Both the position numbers and the translations under genes were made by a program. This document shows, one piece after another, positions 12,801 through 24,478 of a stretch of 64,000 bases of DNA (position 1 is the stretch's first letter; the number at the start of each line of letters is the position of its first letter). This DNA comes from Actinostola sp. cb2023. Lineage: Eukaryota > Cnidaria > Anthozoa > Actiniaria > Actinostolidae. The notes beneath the pieces are model-generated. The model was given only the letters and a program-made list of their open reading frames with translations, ran no database searches and had not been told where the DNA came from. The stretch lies in the NCBI GenBank assembly GCA_033675265.1, contig JAUJYZ010001177.1, positions 273,501-337,500 of the forward strand. The letters are read 5' to 3'.

Positions 12801-12843
12801 TACAAACGATATTTTACAGTGAAACTTTTTTCGTACGATTCAT
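6863..12843. other. Non-coding stretch 3' of Emx
   Basis: About 6 kb with only short open frames of no recognisable content. I saw no homology-bearing exon, RNA gene or strong inverted repeat. On the minus strand this is the 3' flank of Emx. A possible minus-strand AATAAA (TTTATT on +) lies near 12137, too far from the stop to assign confidently. It may hold Emx regulatory DNA, which cannot be judged from one sequence. Confidence 0.5.
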
Positions 12844-13876
12844 CTACAACGAGCGTCCAGTAGATGTATCTTTGTTATCTGGCTGCGAGTGTGTCGAATG
12901 CTGTGGTTGTGAGTTAGAGGCGTGGCAATCTGATGTGTCCGATGTGTTCGCTGCTTGTTGAGAAGCTGCTTTCTCTTCGGCTTGTTGCCTCTTGAATTTG
13001 GTTCTTCGGTTCTGGAACCAAACTTTAATTTGCGTCTCGGATAAGTTGAGATACGAGGCGAGTTGCTTACGCTCTGTTCCCACAATATAGTGATTCTTGT
13101 CAAACGCATTCTCCAGATGAAGCAGTTGGGTCGGCGTAAAAGCGGTTCTGATTCTCTTAGGTCTTCGGCATGCGACGAAACCTGGACGGAACACAAAATA
13201 GAATCAGTTTAAGACGCTAAGCTAAATCCTAGCTTCTGTTTATTATACTTAAAACGTATAAGAGAATAACTCTGCGTGCATTGAATTCTAAGACTCTAGA
13301 GGAAACTTGAATTGGGGGAAAATCTTTCGCGACGGTTCGTTGATGGCGGGCCAGTTTTTCCGTTCTCAAGGAAGAAAATTATCACCACCATTTCGTACAT
13401 TTTTCGCGCCAAAAAGCAATATAAGATACTTGTCTAAAACTGCCATTGCAAAAATCGTTGATTTGTTACAGTAGTTGGGAATATTACTAAATAAATGGCT
13501 TTTTTAATCAACTAAACTCCAATCATTTATGTAATTTTAGTTAAGCAGAGCATTTTCACATCATTGGCCTTAATTTTGAACTAGGAAATAACAAGACTGA
13601 TCACTCACCACCATGTAGAGAGCTTGTATAACCACAGTTGAAATCGTGTACGTAGCGATGGCTCGAAGCACAAGGGTAGAAAGAAAGCGCGCTTGAGTTG
13701 TAGGCTGAGAGACTGTGAAGAGGGTGGGAATCCAACCTTACAGCAACTGGATAGTCTGTTTGATTCTTGTAGCTACTGTAGCTTTGTTGCGTGTTGGCAG
13801 AAAGCGAGGAATTTGGCCTGTACATCGAGTTGATGAACGATGACTGTGAATTATCGTAGGCGTGCATTTTGGACAA
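12844..13876 (-). CDS. Emx-type homeodomain transcription factor, two exons, complete
   Basis: Exon 1 is 13876-13609 (ATG at 13876-13874; strong donor GTGAGT) and exon 2 is 13181-12844 (acceptor CCAG, stop at 12846-12844). Both sides agree on phase 1, giving 606 nt and 201 residues. The homeodomain is residues 97-156: PKRIRTAF, then [14 protein letters not shown] and [12 protein letters not shown] with Gln50 and Asn51. The block LL-LE-AF-KNHY-VG-ERKQLA is characteristic of Emx/empty spiracles. Exon 1 carries [14 protein letters not shown], resembling the FYPW-type motif upstream of vertebrate EMX homeodomains. Unlike vertebrate EMX and the second gene here, the tail lacks the HHINRW-like motif and is a Gln/Ser/Thr-rich stretch. 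It should be a nuclear DNA-binding regulator; Emx genes pattern anterior or neural territory in other animals (family knowledge). Confidence 0.94.
13182..13608 (-). other. Emx intron (phase 1)
   Basis: A 427-bp intron with donor GTGAGTGA and acceptor TTCCGTCCAG on the minus strand, interrupting a glycine codon seven residues before the homeodomain. No repeat or RNA gene was seen in it. Confidence 0.85.
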
Positions 13877-13967
13877 TCTTGGTGGATTCTAGAAGTGCCG
13901 GGTTGTGAGCCAAGTGACTAAGCACTATTCTGATTTGATACTGAAGGATCATAGAGCTTCAATCCAA

Positions 13968-13975
13968 TTATATAC
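13968..13975 (-). promoter_or_regulatory. Candidate TATA box for Emx
   Basis: The minus strand reads GTATATAA about 95 bp upstream of the Emx ATG. This would place initiation near 13940 with a ~65-nt leader. The assignment rests only on motif and spacing. Confidence 0.35.
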
Positions 13976-13976
13976 C

Positions 13977-16900
13977 CAACTGTATAATTATATTACAATG
14001 CATTGTTTTGTGTTCTAACTAAATAGGCTTTGTCTAATTAAAAGTATTAGCCCTTCGCAGAGCAGAGGGCCACCCGGAAACACAGACGCAATAAGTCCTG
14101 GATAGTTTGTTAAAGAAATGAACTTCAACACCTTAATATTGATACAAAGAGGCGTAGGTGATTTCTTGGCGCTGGTGTTGACTAACTATGTAGTACAAGA
14201 AGTGTGTGTTCGATGAGCTAATTCAAATACGAAGCGATAAGGTTTCTCTATTACTAGGGCTGGTGACAGCTGATGGGTATAGGAATAGAGCGAATTGTTC
14301 CATCTAAATGTAAACAGTGCATTAAAGGTTTTGATAGTCCATTCGCGCTACTGCTTTAATGAAGTACACTGCAAGTGAGTAAATTACACACGATACTTAA
14401 CACTGAGTTCCAGAAAACGACAACTCTGAGCCTCGTAGGGGGACTAAAATAGAGGTTTGGACGATCGTTAGATCACCAATATTGCAGGGCTATTGAAGTG
14501 TTTAAGCAACCATAAAACCCAAAAGATCAAATGCTTTCTTGTGAACAAAAAATAGCTGCGTATTGTTTCGTCCATTCAAATCTGAAACTCTCTCAACAAT
14601 GAGACTAACATATGGCTGAAATATCATTACATTTTAATCATTTTCCGAATGCTGCATTCGTTTGGTGAGGTCTGTTCAATAATTAATACTGTTTACGTAG
14701 AAATAGACCCTAAGGTATATCAAATCAAATACTTTAAAAAGGATCTACATTAACTCTAAAAGTGAAAGTAGTGGAACGCGATGGGCGAGATGTTCAATTG
14801 TCCATTCCGATGGGTCGTCGTGTCAAATGTGATGGGCAAATTCAGATCGATCAAGACTTCAATGTTCAAGTAAAGCGATTAGTTCGAGACAATACATTGA
14901 GTTATTGGGTTGTAAGGCTCCTTTTCAATTATCAATGCGATTGTTTAAGGATGAGCAAAACATTACTCGCTTTTTAAAAATCACAACTCTAATAGAAATA
15001 CATAGGGTATTACGAGTCCAAACATCTCTTAATCAATTTTCTAGAAAGTCAAAGAATGGCGAACAGAGTCATTGTGTGTGGGTTTTGTGTGTTTCTTTTA
15101 GCCTCTAGTTTCTTCTTTGAGACTTCAAATTAGCAGAGCTACGCGAACAGGGTTCGAAATGTCTCGTTAATCTAAAGTTAAACTGTGGTCGTAGTTCATT
15201 TGTTCACGATTATTATACTGTTAGCAATACTTCAATTAAGTTCGCGACACCGTTTGAACATGAAATATTCCATATTAGAAGATTTCTCTCTCAGTTCCCG
15301 GAAATAAGCTCATTCCATTGCTAAAACACCCCTAAACTTCGTGATAGATGCTGCTATTAAGACAGCTTTTTCAAATTTGCTGCTGTAAGTCGTTCGTCTA
15401 CGCGTTACTTCTGAGTCATCTAAACGAATTTGCCCTGAATAACTGAGGTAGTTACGGTGCGATTATGATGTCTAAAGTTGGGAAATTTGTTGGAATGGTG
15501 AAGAATTGCGAGCCACGGTCTTTCTAGAGCAGGTTTCGTCAGTATAATGACAAACTCTTGCTCAACATAAACCACTGAATCCTACTCAAAAGGTAGAAAT
15601 TGAGGAACATGAGAATTTTACCAACGTTTTGAAAGGAAAGAAAGGGGATTTCAATTTAAACACAATTGCATTAACTCTGCATTTAAGTTTTGATTTTGTA
15701 TTTTGCGACACTGCGGGAGATATGTTGCGATGGTTTTGTTCGTATTTCGGAATTTTTCCCGAGGGTGGAGCACCCGCACACCGCATCTTCAAGTCGAATC
15801 ATTCGGGGTTTTTAGATGGGTTATGTTTCTTTAGAGTCCTTTTTTGGACGAGAGATTCAAATAAAGGGTTTATAATGTAGAGTAATCACATTAATGACTG
15901 GTTTCCGATGTTAAGTTTTTGTATTTTTACTGCTTCATTGCTTGGGAACAGAACATCTGTTCGTACAAATTCCCTAAACACCATGTTCTTCTTATTTATA
16001 TGTAATGCAAACATTATCCTTCTTGATACAACTTGATAAAGTAACTCCCGCATTGAATATGTTAAGCTAGTGTCTTTGACAAATCGCTGGAAAATTGCTT
16101 CAATCAATTGTCAGCCAAGTTTTACTGAAAGCATTATGAGCGGGAAAATGAAATTGTCGTTTCTCAAGAAGCAATCAAAATCATCCGCAAAAAAACTTTT
16201 TCTCTTGTTGAAAAGAGAAATAGAGAAAATATCCCATGAATGGGAAGAAATAACTTTGAATGTAAGGAAAAAAAGAGGTTTTTAATTTTCAAAATTATGA
16301 AAGACAGCAACACTTTTTGACAGAATGTTAGTTCGTCATTAACCAATCAGACTCCGCCCTGGCAGGGCTGGAGGTAATTGAGCATTGTTATATCCGCTCA
16401 CCACCCTATAATGAAGTCAAACTAGCCTTTGTAAGGCAATCGAAGCGCGTAGCTTTGGACGTTCAGCTGCTCAGCAATACTTAAACTTTTAAGGCTTCAA
16501 TTTCGACGAATAAAAGCCAGAAAAACATTATTAGATCAGAGCGTGTGGCTTTGTTATGTTTAAAATTTGGTCATCACTCAAAGACGGCTTGCTCTTGTTC
16601 AATGATTTCTTCGAATAAACACGACTAAATCCGAGTATAAAAACATTGACAAGCTTGTTGTGAAGTTAATCTCCTTATTTGCTTAGAAACAACACTAATA
16701 AAGCATGGACTGTAATCTGCTTTCCCTGCCTTGAAAACCGTATCTCCCAAGCTGTCATCTACAGCTGCGTATATGACCGGTTGTACAGCTAAGGTTAGGA
16801 ATATAAACTTGTCAATATATCATTTTCATTATGGCTTTGAATTGAATTTCATTGGGACTTCATATGTAAATAACTAGGATTTCTCGTTAGCAAATGACTG

Positions 16901-19900
16901 ACTGAAGAAAAATACTTTGTGAATGAATTCGAGTCGAATTTGGACAAAGCAATTTTTTGGAAAAAAAACTGTCAATATTATTTCATTAAAAATGACTGGT
17001 ATTTTGCAAGACATTCTATGGCTTCATTTGGGTATGCAATTTAAAGTTCTTAGTGGGGATACTTTTGGAAATTCAATCAATAATCTTTTGGCGGGTAATT
17101 GACTATGACGATTCGATATTTTGAATACAAGAAATCGCTGAAAATTATGCGCAAAAGAACAGGTTCCGAGATCTCACAATTGAAACTTCTCAGTGGCTTC
17201 TTTCAGAAACGTCGCTCCAGTATTTTAGAATCTTTCGAGCTCATTTTTTAACAGTCTGAAAATCCATGAGTTTTATTTGGTAAACATGACTGAAAAGGCC
17301 ACTAATACAGCCCTGAACAATGCAAGGATTAATGGGTCTTTCGGCGATTAAAAAAGGCACTCAATGCTGAGTAAAAACGCAACCAGTTAATGAAAATACT
17401 TCTTGAATTCGTCGTAATCATCACGCGACATTTTGGTAGAGAAACTGAATGTTAAAACAGTAGGAGATGCCGGGAAAGCGGCTTTAGTTATGGACCTCAG
17501 AATTCAAAATTTACCGACTCAGTGAGGTTTTTCTGGTTGAACGGGTCGGCAGAAAGTTCAAATTGGACGAAAGGTTGTTATTGCAGTTCTGAGGAGATAA
17601 AGCAAAAGTATAATATTATAAATACAAACAATTCAATGCATGGTTGGACAAAATTATAAGTCATACGTATGTACGTTTGAAATTGCAACCTTCGGAATGC
17701 GATGAAGTTCAGTTGTTTTGTGAAAATTTCTTATCGATTCAGTTTCCACTCACTACTAGTTCATCAAGCTTGTATACTAACTTAACATGGCTGTTCTTGA
17801 TCGTAATCTTTCAAGTTAAACAATTCTAAATCAGATAATAATCTCCGAGACTAAACTACGGGTGATGGCATTTGTTTCCAGCCACGAACTCGGGCAACAG
17901 ATGCACAGGTATACGGCTTACAAGTCAGTTATCTGAGATCTTAACGGCAAGTTATACTATTACTAGTAAGATATCTCAAACCCTTAGGAAATACCAGATG
18001 TTGTTAGACAAATGTATCGTGATGTTTACAGAGCTAATAATTAAGACAGATACAAAAATTAGGGAAATTAGTGCTGGTTGAAAGAAGTTAGACGCCAAAG
18101 ACATTTTAAAAATCGCTGCGGAATCGTCGAAGTCATGTTTGCGAACGAAAGAAGTGGCAACGCTAGAATCAGTGCAGAGGTATGAGTGTAATATATCATT
18201 TGTATAAACTACAGTAAACATACCATATAATCATAGGGTAAAATATTGTTACATTCTCACGCTCGAACCAACACTTTCTCGATTAACTTCATGGTCGAAA
18301 TTTAAGGAAAAAACCCGGATATTTTGGCTCATTGGTATCTCCTTATTTTTCAAATTTCTTGAGATGGTATATTTGAATTAGTATTTCGAAGGGATTTGTT
18401 AGGATATAGTGTAGTTTGATGCCCAGTTTGGAGGCAGTAAACTGTAAGAACACATGTAATGAACAATGAGAAAAACTTCAGTGGAAATTAAGCCCAATGA
18501 CTCAATTTGATTAAACATATAAATAATTCGTAACATACTTTACTTTATTTGTCTGGCTTGAAATACCTAGTGGATGATAATGTTTAAGGGCCATAAGACG
18601 CTTTTTATACAACTCTTTTTCGCGTTGAAACTTCAGTCAGAGCATGAACACAAAAAGGATTGTGCGGTGAAGCAAAACGAACGTCTCACCGAAAATAATT
18701 CAGGATGATCGGTGGAGAACTTTTCTGTAGTCGCGTATATTATAGCTTTAAAAACACTGAAATACTGTTTATAAGGTAAATAATCTAATAATAACCAAGA
18801 CGAATAAAAACAACAAACATGGACCAAGCTATCAACCTTGCTAATTTAGCTGTATGACAACAAATACTGACGAAACAAAAAGTCAAGCTAAAAGACTTTT
18901 GAAGTTAAGTGAATGTCTTTGTGCGAGTCGTGTGAAACTCTTGTGGTATATCTCCACCCACGATGACATACAATACAGCGCTATTTGACAACAAAGTTCT
19001 GATCATTAGGGTGTACGAAACGGACGCTCGACATCTCCATTCCCTTCTAATCACTAAGCTTTGTCTATGAACCTAATAATTGGGTTTTCTTAATAATTTG
19101 TTTGAACTCTTTTGTTGATCTAACAAACGACAAAGGCCACAAACAATAAGACATTTGGTACATCTTTAGTACCTTTGTTTGTGGGAGAAACTACGGTGAA
19201 ACAACTCCCACGGGAAGATCGAATTTGCAGGGGCTTCGCCGTCCGCATAAAATGTCCTTTTTGCTTTGAAACAAAAATGTCCCCAAAATTCAAGAAAGGA
19301 ATTCTCTGTTTCAAAAACCGTGAAAATGATATTTATATAGTTAGAGAAGAAGACGAAATCACTGCAAATCTCTTCAAATAACAATCATCGGCACACTCAA
19401 TTTCACTCTAATACCCTAACTAGTACTTTTACCCCATAGGTGTCGACGTCTTTGCTTTCTCAAATTAGAATGAATTGTAAGAAAATAAACAAGTGGCGGA
19501 ACTTATTTTTACCGATACAAGCCAAAACATTGTTTGAACGTATTCAAGTATTCACAATTGAAAACAGAAGACTGGTAGTATCTCAAGACTCACAGTAAGA
19601 CTACATACTTTTCATTTTGTCGGCCAGCGGGGGTTTGACGAGCGAACACGCTATAAGGACAATGTGCGACAAGGCCGAATCTAACCGCAGAAAACCCCGA
19701 CCGTGATACATACAATGACTGGCTCTAAAACGACTGATAACATACGAACCAAGAACTAGGGAAGAACATCAATTGGCACCAGCAATCAGTTGTGTTTCTG
19801 CACGAATTCCTGCCATATATTAGTACTGACAAATTAGCAAAGTTTGCCTTTTCAGTGATCATAAATTGATCAAAAAGTTTCGAGTTAAAATCTTTGAAAA

Positions 19901-20076
19901 CAATTGAAAAGTTGCTCAGTGTATTTTTAGAGATTTTTAAACCACATGAATCGTGATTCGAAAAATGGTAGGAAGGAAATAACACTCGCCTTACATTTTA
20001 AATACAGTAAGAAAATTCAATGAATTATTAGAGTATTAAGTTTTATTACTATACTAAGATAAATACATTGATTAAT
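13977..20076. other. Non-coding stretch 5' of Emx
   Basis: About 6 kb upstream of Emx without a recognisable exon, RNA gene or transposon. Open frames here stay under ~90 codons and look random in composition. It is unusually free of foldback elements compared with 20-27 kb and 41-53 kb, which would fit a constrained regulatory region, but that is inference. Confidence 0.45.
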
Positions 20077-20376
20077 TTACTGACGCGAACTCAGTATTAC
20101 GCGAACTCAGACATTCAAACAGTCGGCTGGAACTTGGTTTTTCGCTTCTGTCAATCAAATTCAAAACTCAACTAACAAATTTAAAACTAAATACATTCTT
20201 CGACCTAAAGATCCATAAATTAGCTCAAAAGTCATATTTGGTTTCCATTTGGTGTTTCTTCTGGCTTTTATTTTTAAGTTTACTGATTTTTTATGTTGAT
20301 TGACAGAAGCGAAAAACCAAATTTCAAGCCAACTGTCTAATGTCTGAGCTCGCGTAATACTGAGAATCGCAGTAAC
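20077..20376. mobile_element. Foldback/MITE-like element
   Basis: Arms of about 80 bp (20077-20160 and 20293-20376) are inverted and imperfect. They share TTACTG ends, CAGTATTACGCGA, CTCAGACATT and GGTTTTTCGCTTCTGTCAAT. The AT-rich centre has no coding capacity. Confidence 0.8.
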
Positions 20377-23300
20377 AAGAAAGTAATACGTATATATCGC
20401 AGTGTAATGAATAGTTTTAAGACTATTGAAAACGCTTGTTGGCCATCAAGGGATTTTTGTAGCTAAATGTTTTATTTTGAATCGAGAACGCTCTTAATGG
20501 ACTAAAAATTATTTTTTCGAAATTAATATTTTATAAGTACGTGAAAACTAGCTTCGTGTCATGGCTGACATTAGTAAGTACCCGACAGACGGCTCAATGA
20601 CTCATAATGAAACCAAGTATCTCACAAAGTGCAATTTGGTGTCGTATCTAAATTATTCATGCAGTCTTGACGAATTCGTAAGTAAAACTAAAATATTGCA
20701 CGACAAATGAGATTACTATCATCTAAAGTGCCAAAAGTGTTCGCAAAATACACTGAAACTTGTAGTAAGCGGCCGACACCCTTAATGACCTTCAGGAATG
20801 CTCTAGTGTTCATATAGTAATACAGGGTGTCCGCGAGATTCCTTTATATTAGAATGGACGACGTCATAGTTAATTCTACTGTCATTCCGACCAAAGAGTT
20901 CCGTACTTTGACGAGGGAAATTATTTGAGCCACGATTGCTTTGATTCCATATTTTGAAGTAAATCATGGGTTATTTAGCCTTTTCTTGTGTAAGTATCCG
21001 TTTATACAGATTTCTGACAATAAACAGTATTTTGGGTCCGCTTTTAAATACCGATGTCCTTAATAGAGACCATGATGTTTTACAGTATATGTACGGGCGA
21101 GGAATTTCGCGACCTGGGTATCTTAGGAGGTCGTTTCTGTTCATTTTATAAAGTTTGTACCGGCGCTTATAGCTAATTGCATAATCGTTGTCGGGTTGAA
21201 AATCATAAAAGCTATGACCAAAAGGAATTCTGGGAAATTAAAACTCTCAAATAACACCGTCAAATGATCGACCTTTTTACCGGCAGACTTGTAGGATCTT
21301 AGTTAAATAGCTCATATACCTTTAAAACTACGAGAACATTGAATATATATGTACATGTATGTAATGCAGGTCATGAACTGATTTACCATCCATCCTTGCG
21401 GTCTCAGCTTCTATGATTTATGATTTTCAACCCGACAACGATTATGCAATTAGCTATATGCAGAAATGACGCAAAGAAAGCTAGCATTAGCTTAGGATGT
21501 CCTGCGGTGCGCAGTTTCATGTCGAGTCAACGAAACATATACTCGAGTTTTCGTTTTGAAAGCTATGTGTACGGTATTCATTATCAATGATCAAGGTTTT
21601 ACTTGTCAATTTGAAGGAATTTAGAATTGTGAGATATTTATGGATTTCCAAAGGAACACCTTATACTAGCTTATAAGTTACGCAAAATGAAGCGAACATT
21701 TGATGAATTGGCGGCAAAATGTAAAGAATAATCTTGTTCATTTATCATTTACTTAGCTTATCACCAAACTTGTAAATAAAAGGCAATTTCATTAAAATGT
21801 AGCAATAAGGTTGTTCGGTAGCGCTTTGGTGGTAAATTTGCTAGCATTGGCGCCGTGTCGTGTGGAAGATTGAGGCGGCGCGCGATTTTTGATATTTCCA
21901 TTTTTGTTATCCTGGTTTTGTGGTGTTTTTTTTTTCTATCGAATTATCGTCTTTAAATCCCAACTAGAAAAAAAATCAAAAATCGCTGACACGTTATTGT
22001 AGACAAAGAAAGATGTTATGTTTTAGTGAGATGTATAATGACAATAAATCATATGTATCGAAAAATGTTTTATACTGATCATGACGTATAAACATCGCTG
22101 ATATTGCAGACTAGTACCCAGTCGTTACTTACCGTGGAAAGGAAAGTAACCGGAGCGGACAGCGCGCAAAAGCGACTGGATATGAGTCTGCTGGTATTGT
22201 GTGTGCACGCCGCGAAAATGGCAACCATGTAGAAACTTCAATGAAGTTCAATACATTTTAATTTGTCTCAAGGATGATTTTTATTTTATCTCAACCACAA
22301 ACAACCCCCCCTCCCCCCCGGTATTACACTGTACGTTTACACTGTAGTTTAATTTAGATCGGGAACAACAACATGAAAAGGCTGACTAGTACTGGTGAAG
22401 AAAGCAGGAAGCCCATGCAATATCCACAATTGGGGAACAAGGCGGGATAGAAAATGAGTATTAGTGTTATGACAAAAAGCCAACCTAACTCAGGGTTTTC
22501 TATCGGTGAATCCGAACCCTGGACCCCAGAGAAGTTCCAGTATGACTGTACTGAAGAAAGCGCACTGAATTCGAAAAGAACGCAGTTGCTACGAGCTTCA
22601 ATCAATCGTTCGCCAACGCTTTCAAGAAAGCGTCTATGCATGGTCATGACCAGGTAGTGAACCTGAGGACAGTATGCTACAGTGTAAACATGGCTTATAA
22701 GTTTTGGTTTCGATAGAATACGGTTATACTACATAAAGTTCGCTATACTTCTCTTTCAGCTCTGGAGTACCAAAGGAGGTAGGAAAGTATTCCGAACGAC
22801 AACAACAATGTTTGACAAATTGACTTATTACTTATTATTATCAAAAAGAACTCATGCATACATCATAACAATGTATTCCTTATTGCTATGCAACGAACTA
22901 TTGCAAACAACTGTCACATTGTATGAGTTTTTATTTCTGCGATGGAGTAGTTGACGGCAAAGAGTCAGTGATTATACTTTTCACACGGGAATTATTTTGT
23001 GGTGTACTCTTACAATTTTTATAGTAGTATTAATCTTAGTCTTTTTTGAAGCTTTGGATATTTGAAATGTGAATAACTTCATCTGAGACCTGAGTTGTAT
23101 CGGATATTTAACTCACCAGAAGTCGCTATAATAAGTACTTATTTCATGAAATATTTAGGTTTAAAGGTTGTATATTCTGAATAACTTATGCGAAAACTTG
23201 ATCGTAAAACACTTTATATGTAAACACAGCTACGTACGCGTACATTAAAATCTTTCTTGAACGAGCCCCTTTAAATCGATTTTTTTTTCTTAGTCCTATA

Positions 23301-23524
23301 AAGATTATTATTATTATACCAGAGTTAAAAAGTAAACGAACGGATGTTTGACGCTTTAGGTGTTTTATAGTATTAATCTTAGTCTTTATATTTAATTAAT
23401 ATATATTTAACTAATGATAATTTTATTATATCTATAATATATGTAGCTACGTACTTCTGATACAACTCAATGATGTGATGTGTTTAAATAAAGTTATTCT
23501 TACCATAGTTATTTTAAATAACTA
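20377..23524. other. Non-coding, contains one MITE; no gene seen
   Basis: Apart from the element at 21168-21458, I see only AT-rich sequence. A C-rich run lies near 22304-22320. The segment at 22377-22445 resembles one near 48850-48910 (shared ACTAGTAC and CAGGAAGCCCAT), suggesting another dispersed repeat. No exon with recognisable content. Confidence 0.5.
21168..21458. mobile_element. MITE family A, full copy
   Basis: Terminal inverted repeats of about 45 bp: left TATAGCTAATTGCATAATCG, right CGATTATGCAATTAGCTATA. The interior contains CAAATGATCGACC, TTGTAGGATCTTAG and ATGAACTGATTTACC. A second copy lies in reverse orientation at 49317-49546. The ends are compatible with a TA target site. 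Confidence 0.85.
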
Positions 23525-24045
23525 TATATTTGTACAAGAGAAAATAAAGGGGCAGAGAGGGTAACTCTAACTACTATGAAAATCACTAAAGTGGTAACAT
23601 GTCCGTGTCTTGCTGTGTTTTTTTTTGTACCACGTGATCATTTCCAGCCAATCATTTCGTTCAAAAATGATCACGTGGTACACAAAAAACCCACTCCAAT
23701 AAGACAAAATTACCAAGTCACCACTTTCGTGATTTCCATAGTATAGGCCTTGGGATATCTTAATTTCAATAAGGCTATGTTTAGTACATGCGAACCTCTG
23801 CGTAAGCTGACTTCCGGTTATATCGGCGCGCGTCCGGAGCAGCACCAAGCAACCGATGTAAAAACAATGACACTGTGAAGTAAATGGTTGTGTTTACATC
23901 GCTCAGCGCCCGGTCGGCGGAAGTCTGCTTAAACAGACGTTCGCATGTTCTAAAAATAGCGTTATTGAAATTAAGATGTAATAAAGATATCGCAGAACAA
24001 GCGCGCCTCTCTGTCCCCTTATTTTCTCTTGGTTTGTATGTACTA
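23525..24045. mobile_element. Large foldback element, interrupted by a second element
   Basis: Outer arms pair AGAGAAAATAAAGGGGCAG (from 23537) with CTGTCCCCTTATTTTCTCT (near 24013-24031). Inner arms pair ATATCTTAATTTCAATAA (from 23754) with TTATTGAAATTAAGATGTA (near 23963). CATGCGAAC and its complement pair between them. The left arm is broken by the MITE at 23572-23743. Confidence 0.75.
23572..23743. mobile_element. MITE inserted in the foldback element's left arm
   Basis: Arms TACTATGAAAATCAC and GTGATTTCCATAGTA flank a strong inner hairpin in which GTACCACGTGATCATTT pairs with AAATGATCACGTGGTAC. The CACGTG E-box cores are by-products of the palindrome. About 172 bp, non-coding. Confidence 0.8.
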
Positions 24046-24227
24046 ATATGATGGAGTTTTCTGATGCCCGTGTTTCACGGATTAACAAGCACACGACGCG
24101 CTCATTCACACTTATCATAGCACTGCCCTGCAAGCCTGATACTCAGGTTATGCAAGTTGTTTCACTTTTTCGTCATTAGAAACACAAACTGATTGTCAAT
24201 GACATTCATGGGGTCTGGGCCCAAAAT

Positions 24228-24258
24228 CAAGATGGCGGATCCAAAACCAAGATGGCGG
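24228..24258. promoter_or_regulatory. Two AAGATGGCGG (YY1-like) motifs
   Basis: CAAGATGGCGG occurs at about 24229 and 24249. In animals this core matches YY1 sites, often near transcription starts. It lies downstream of the coiled-coil gene on its strand, so it could mark an unseen plus-strand or distal start, or be chance. Confidence 0.3.
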
Positions 24259-24478
24259 CAAATGCAAAAACGAAAATCAATTCCAATAGAAAATGATTAG
24301 AGAATGTCTATGATTTGCGGAATCAGTTGTCGGTACTGACCAATAGAGACCGAGCTCATATGGAGTACAAATGAGGCTAGCCAATCAAAATAGTCGTACT
24401 ATTGTGATTATAGGCTCTTTGCACATCGCAATATAGCGGTATCCATGGTGATGTGGTATTTCCATGGTGATTATTTAT

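Noticed and set aside
13601..13876. Emx exon 1 as an independent 91-residue protein
   Set aside because: The frame runs only two codons past a GTGAGT donor, and the phase matches the homeodomain exon exactly.
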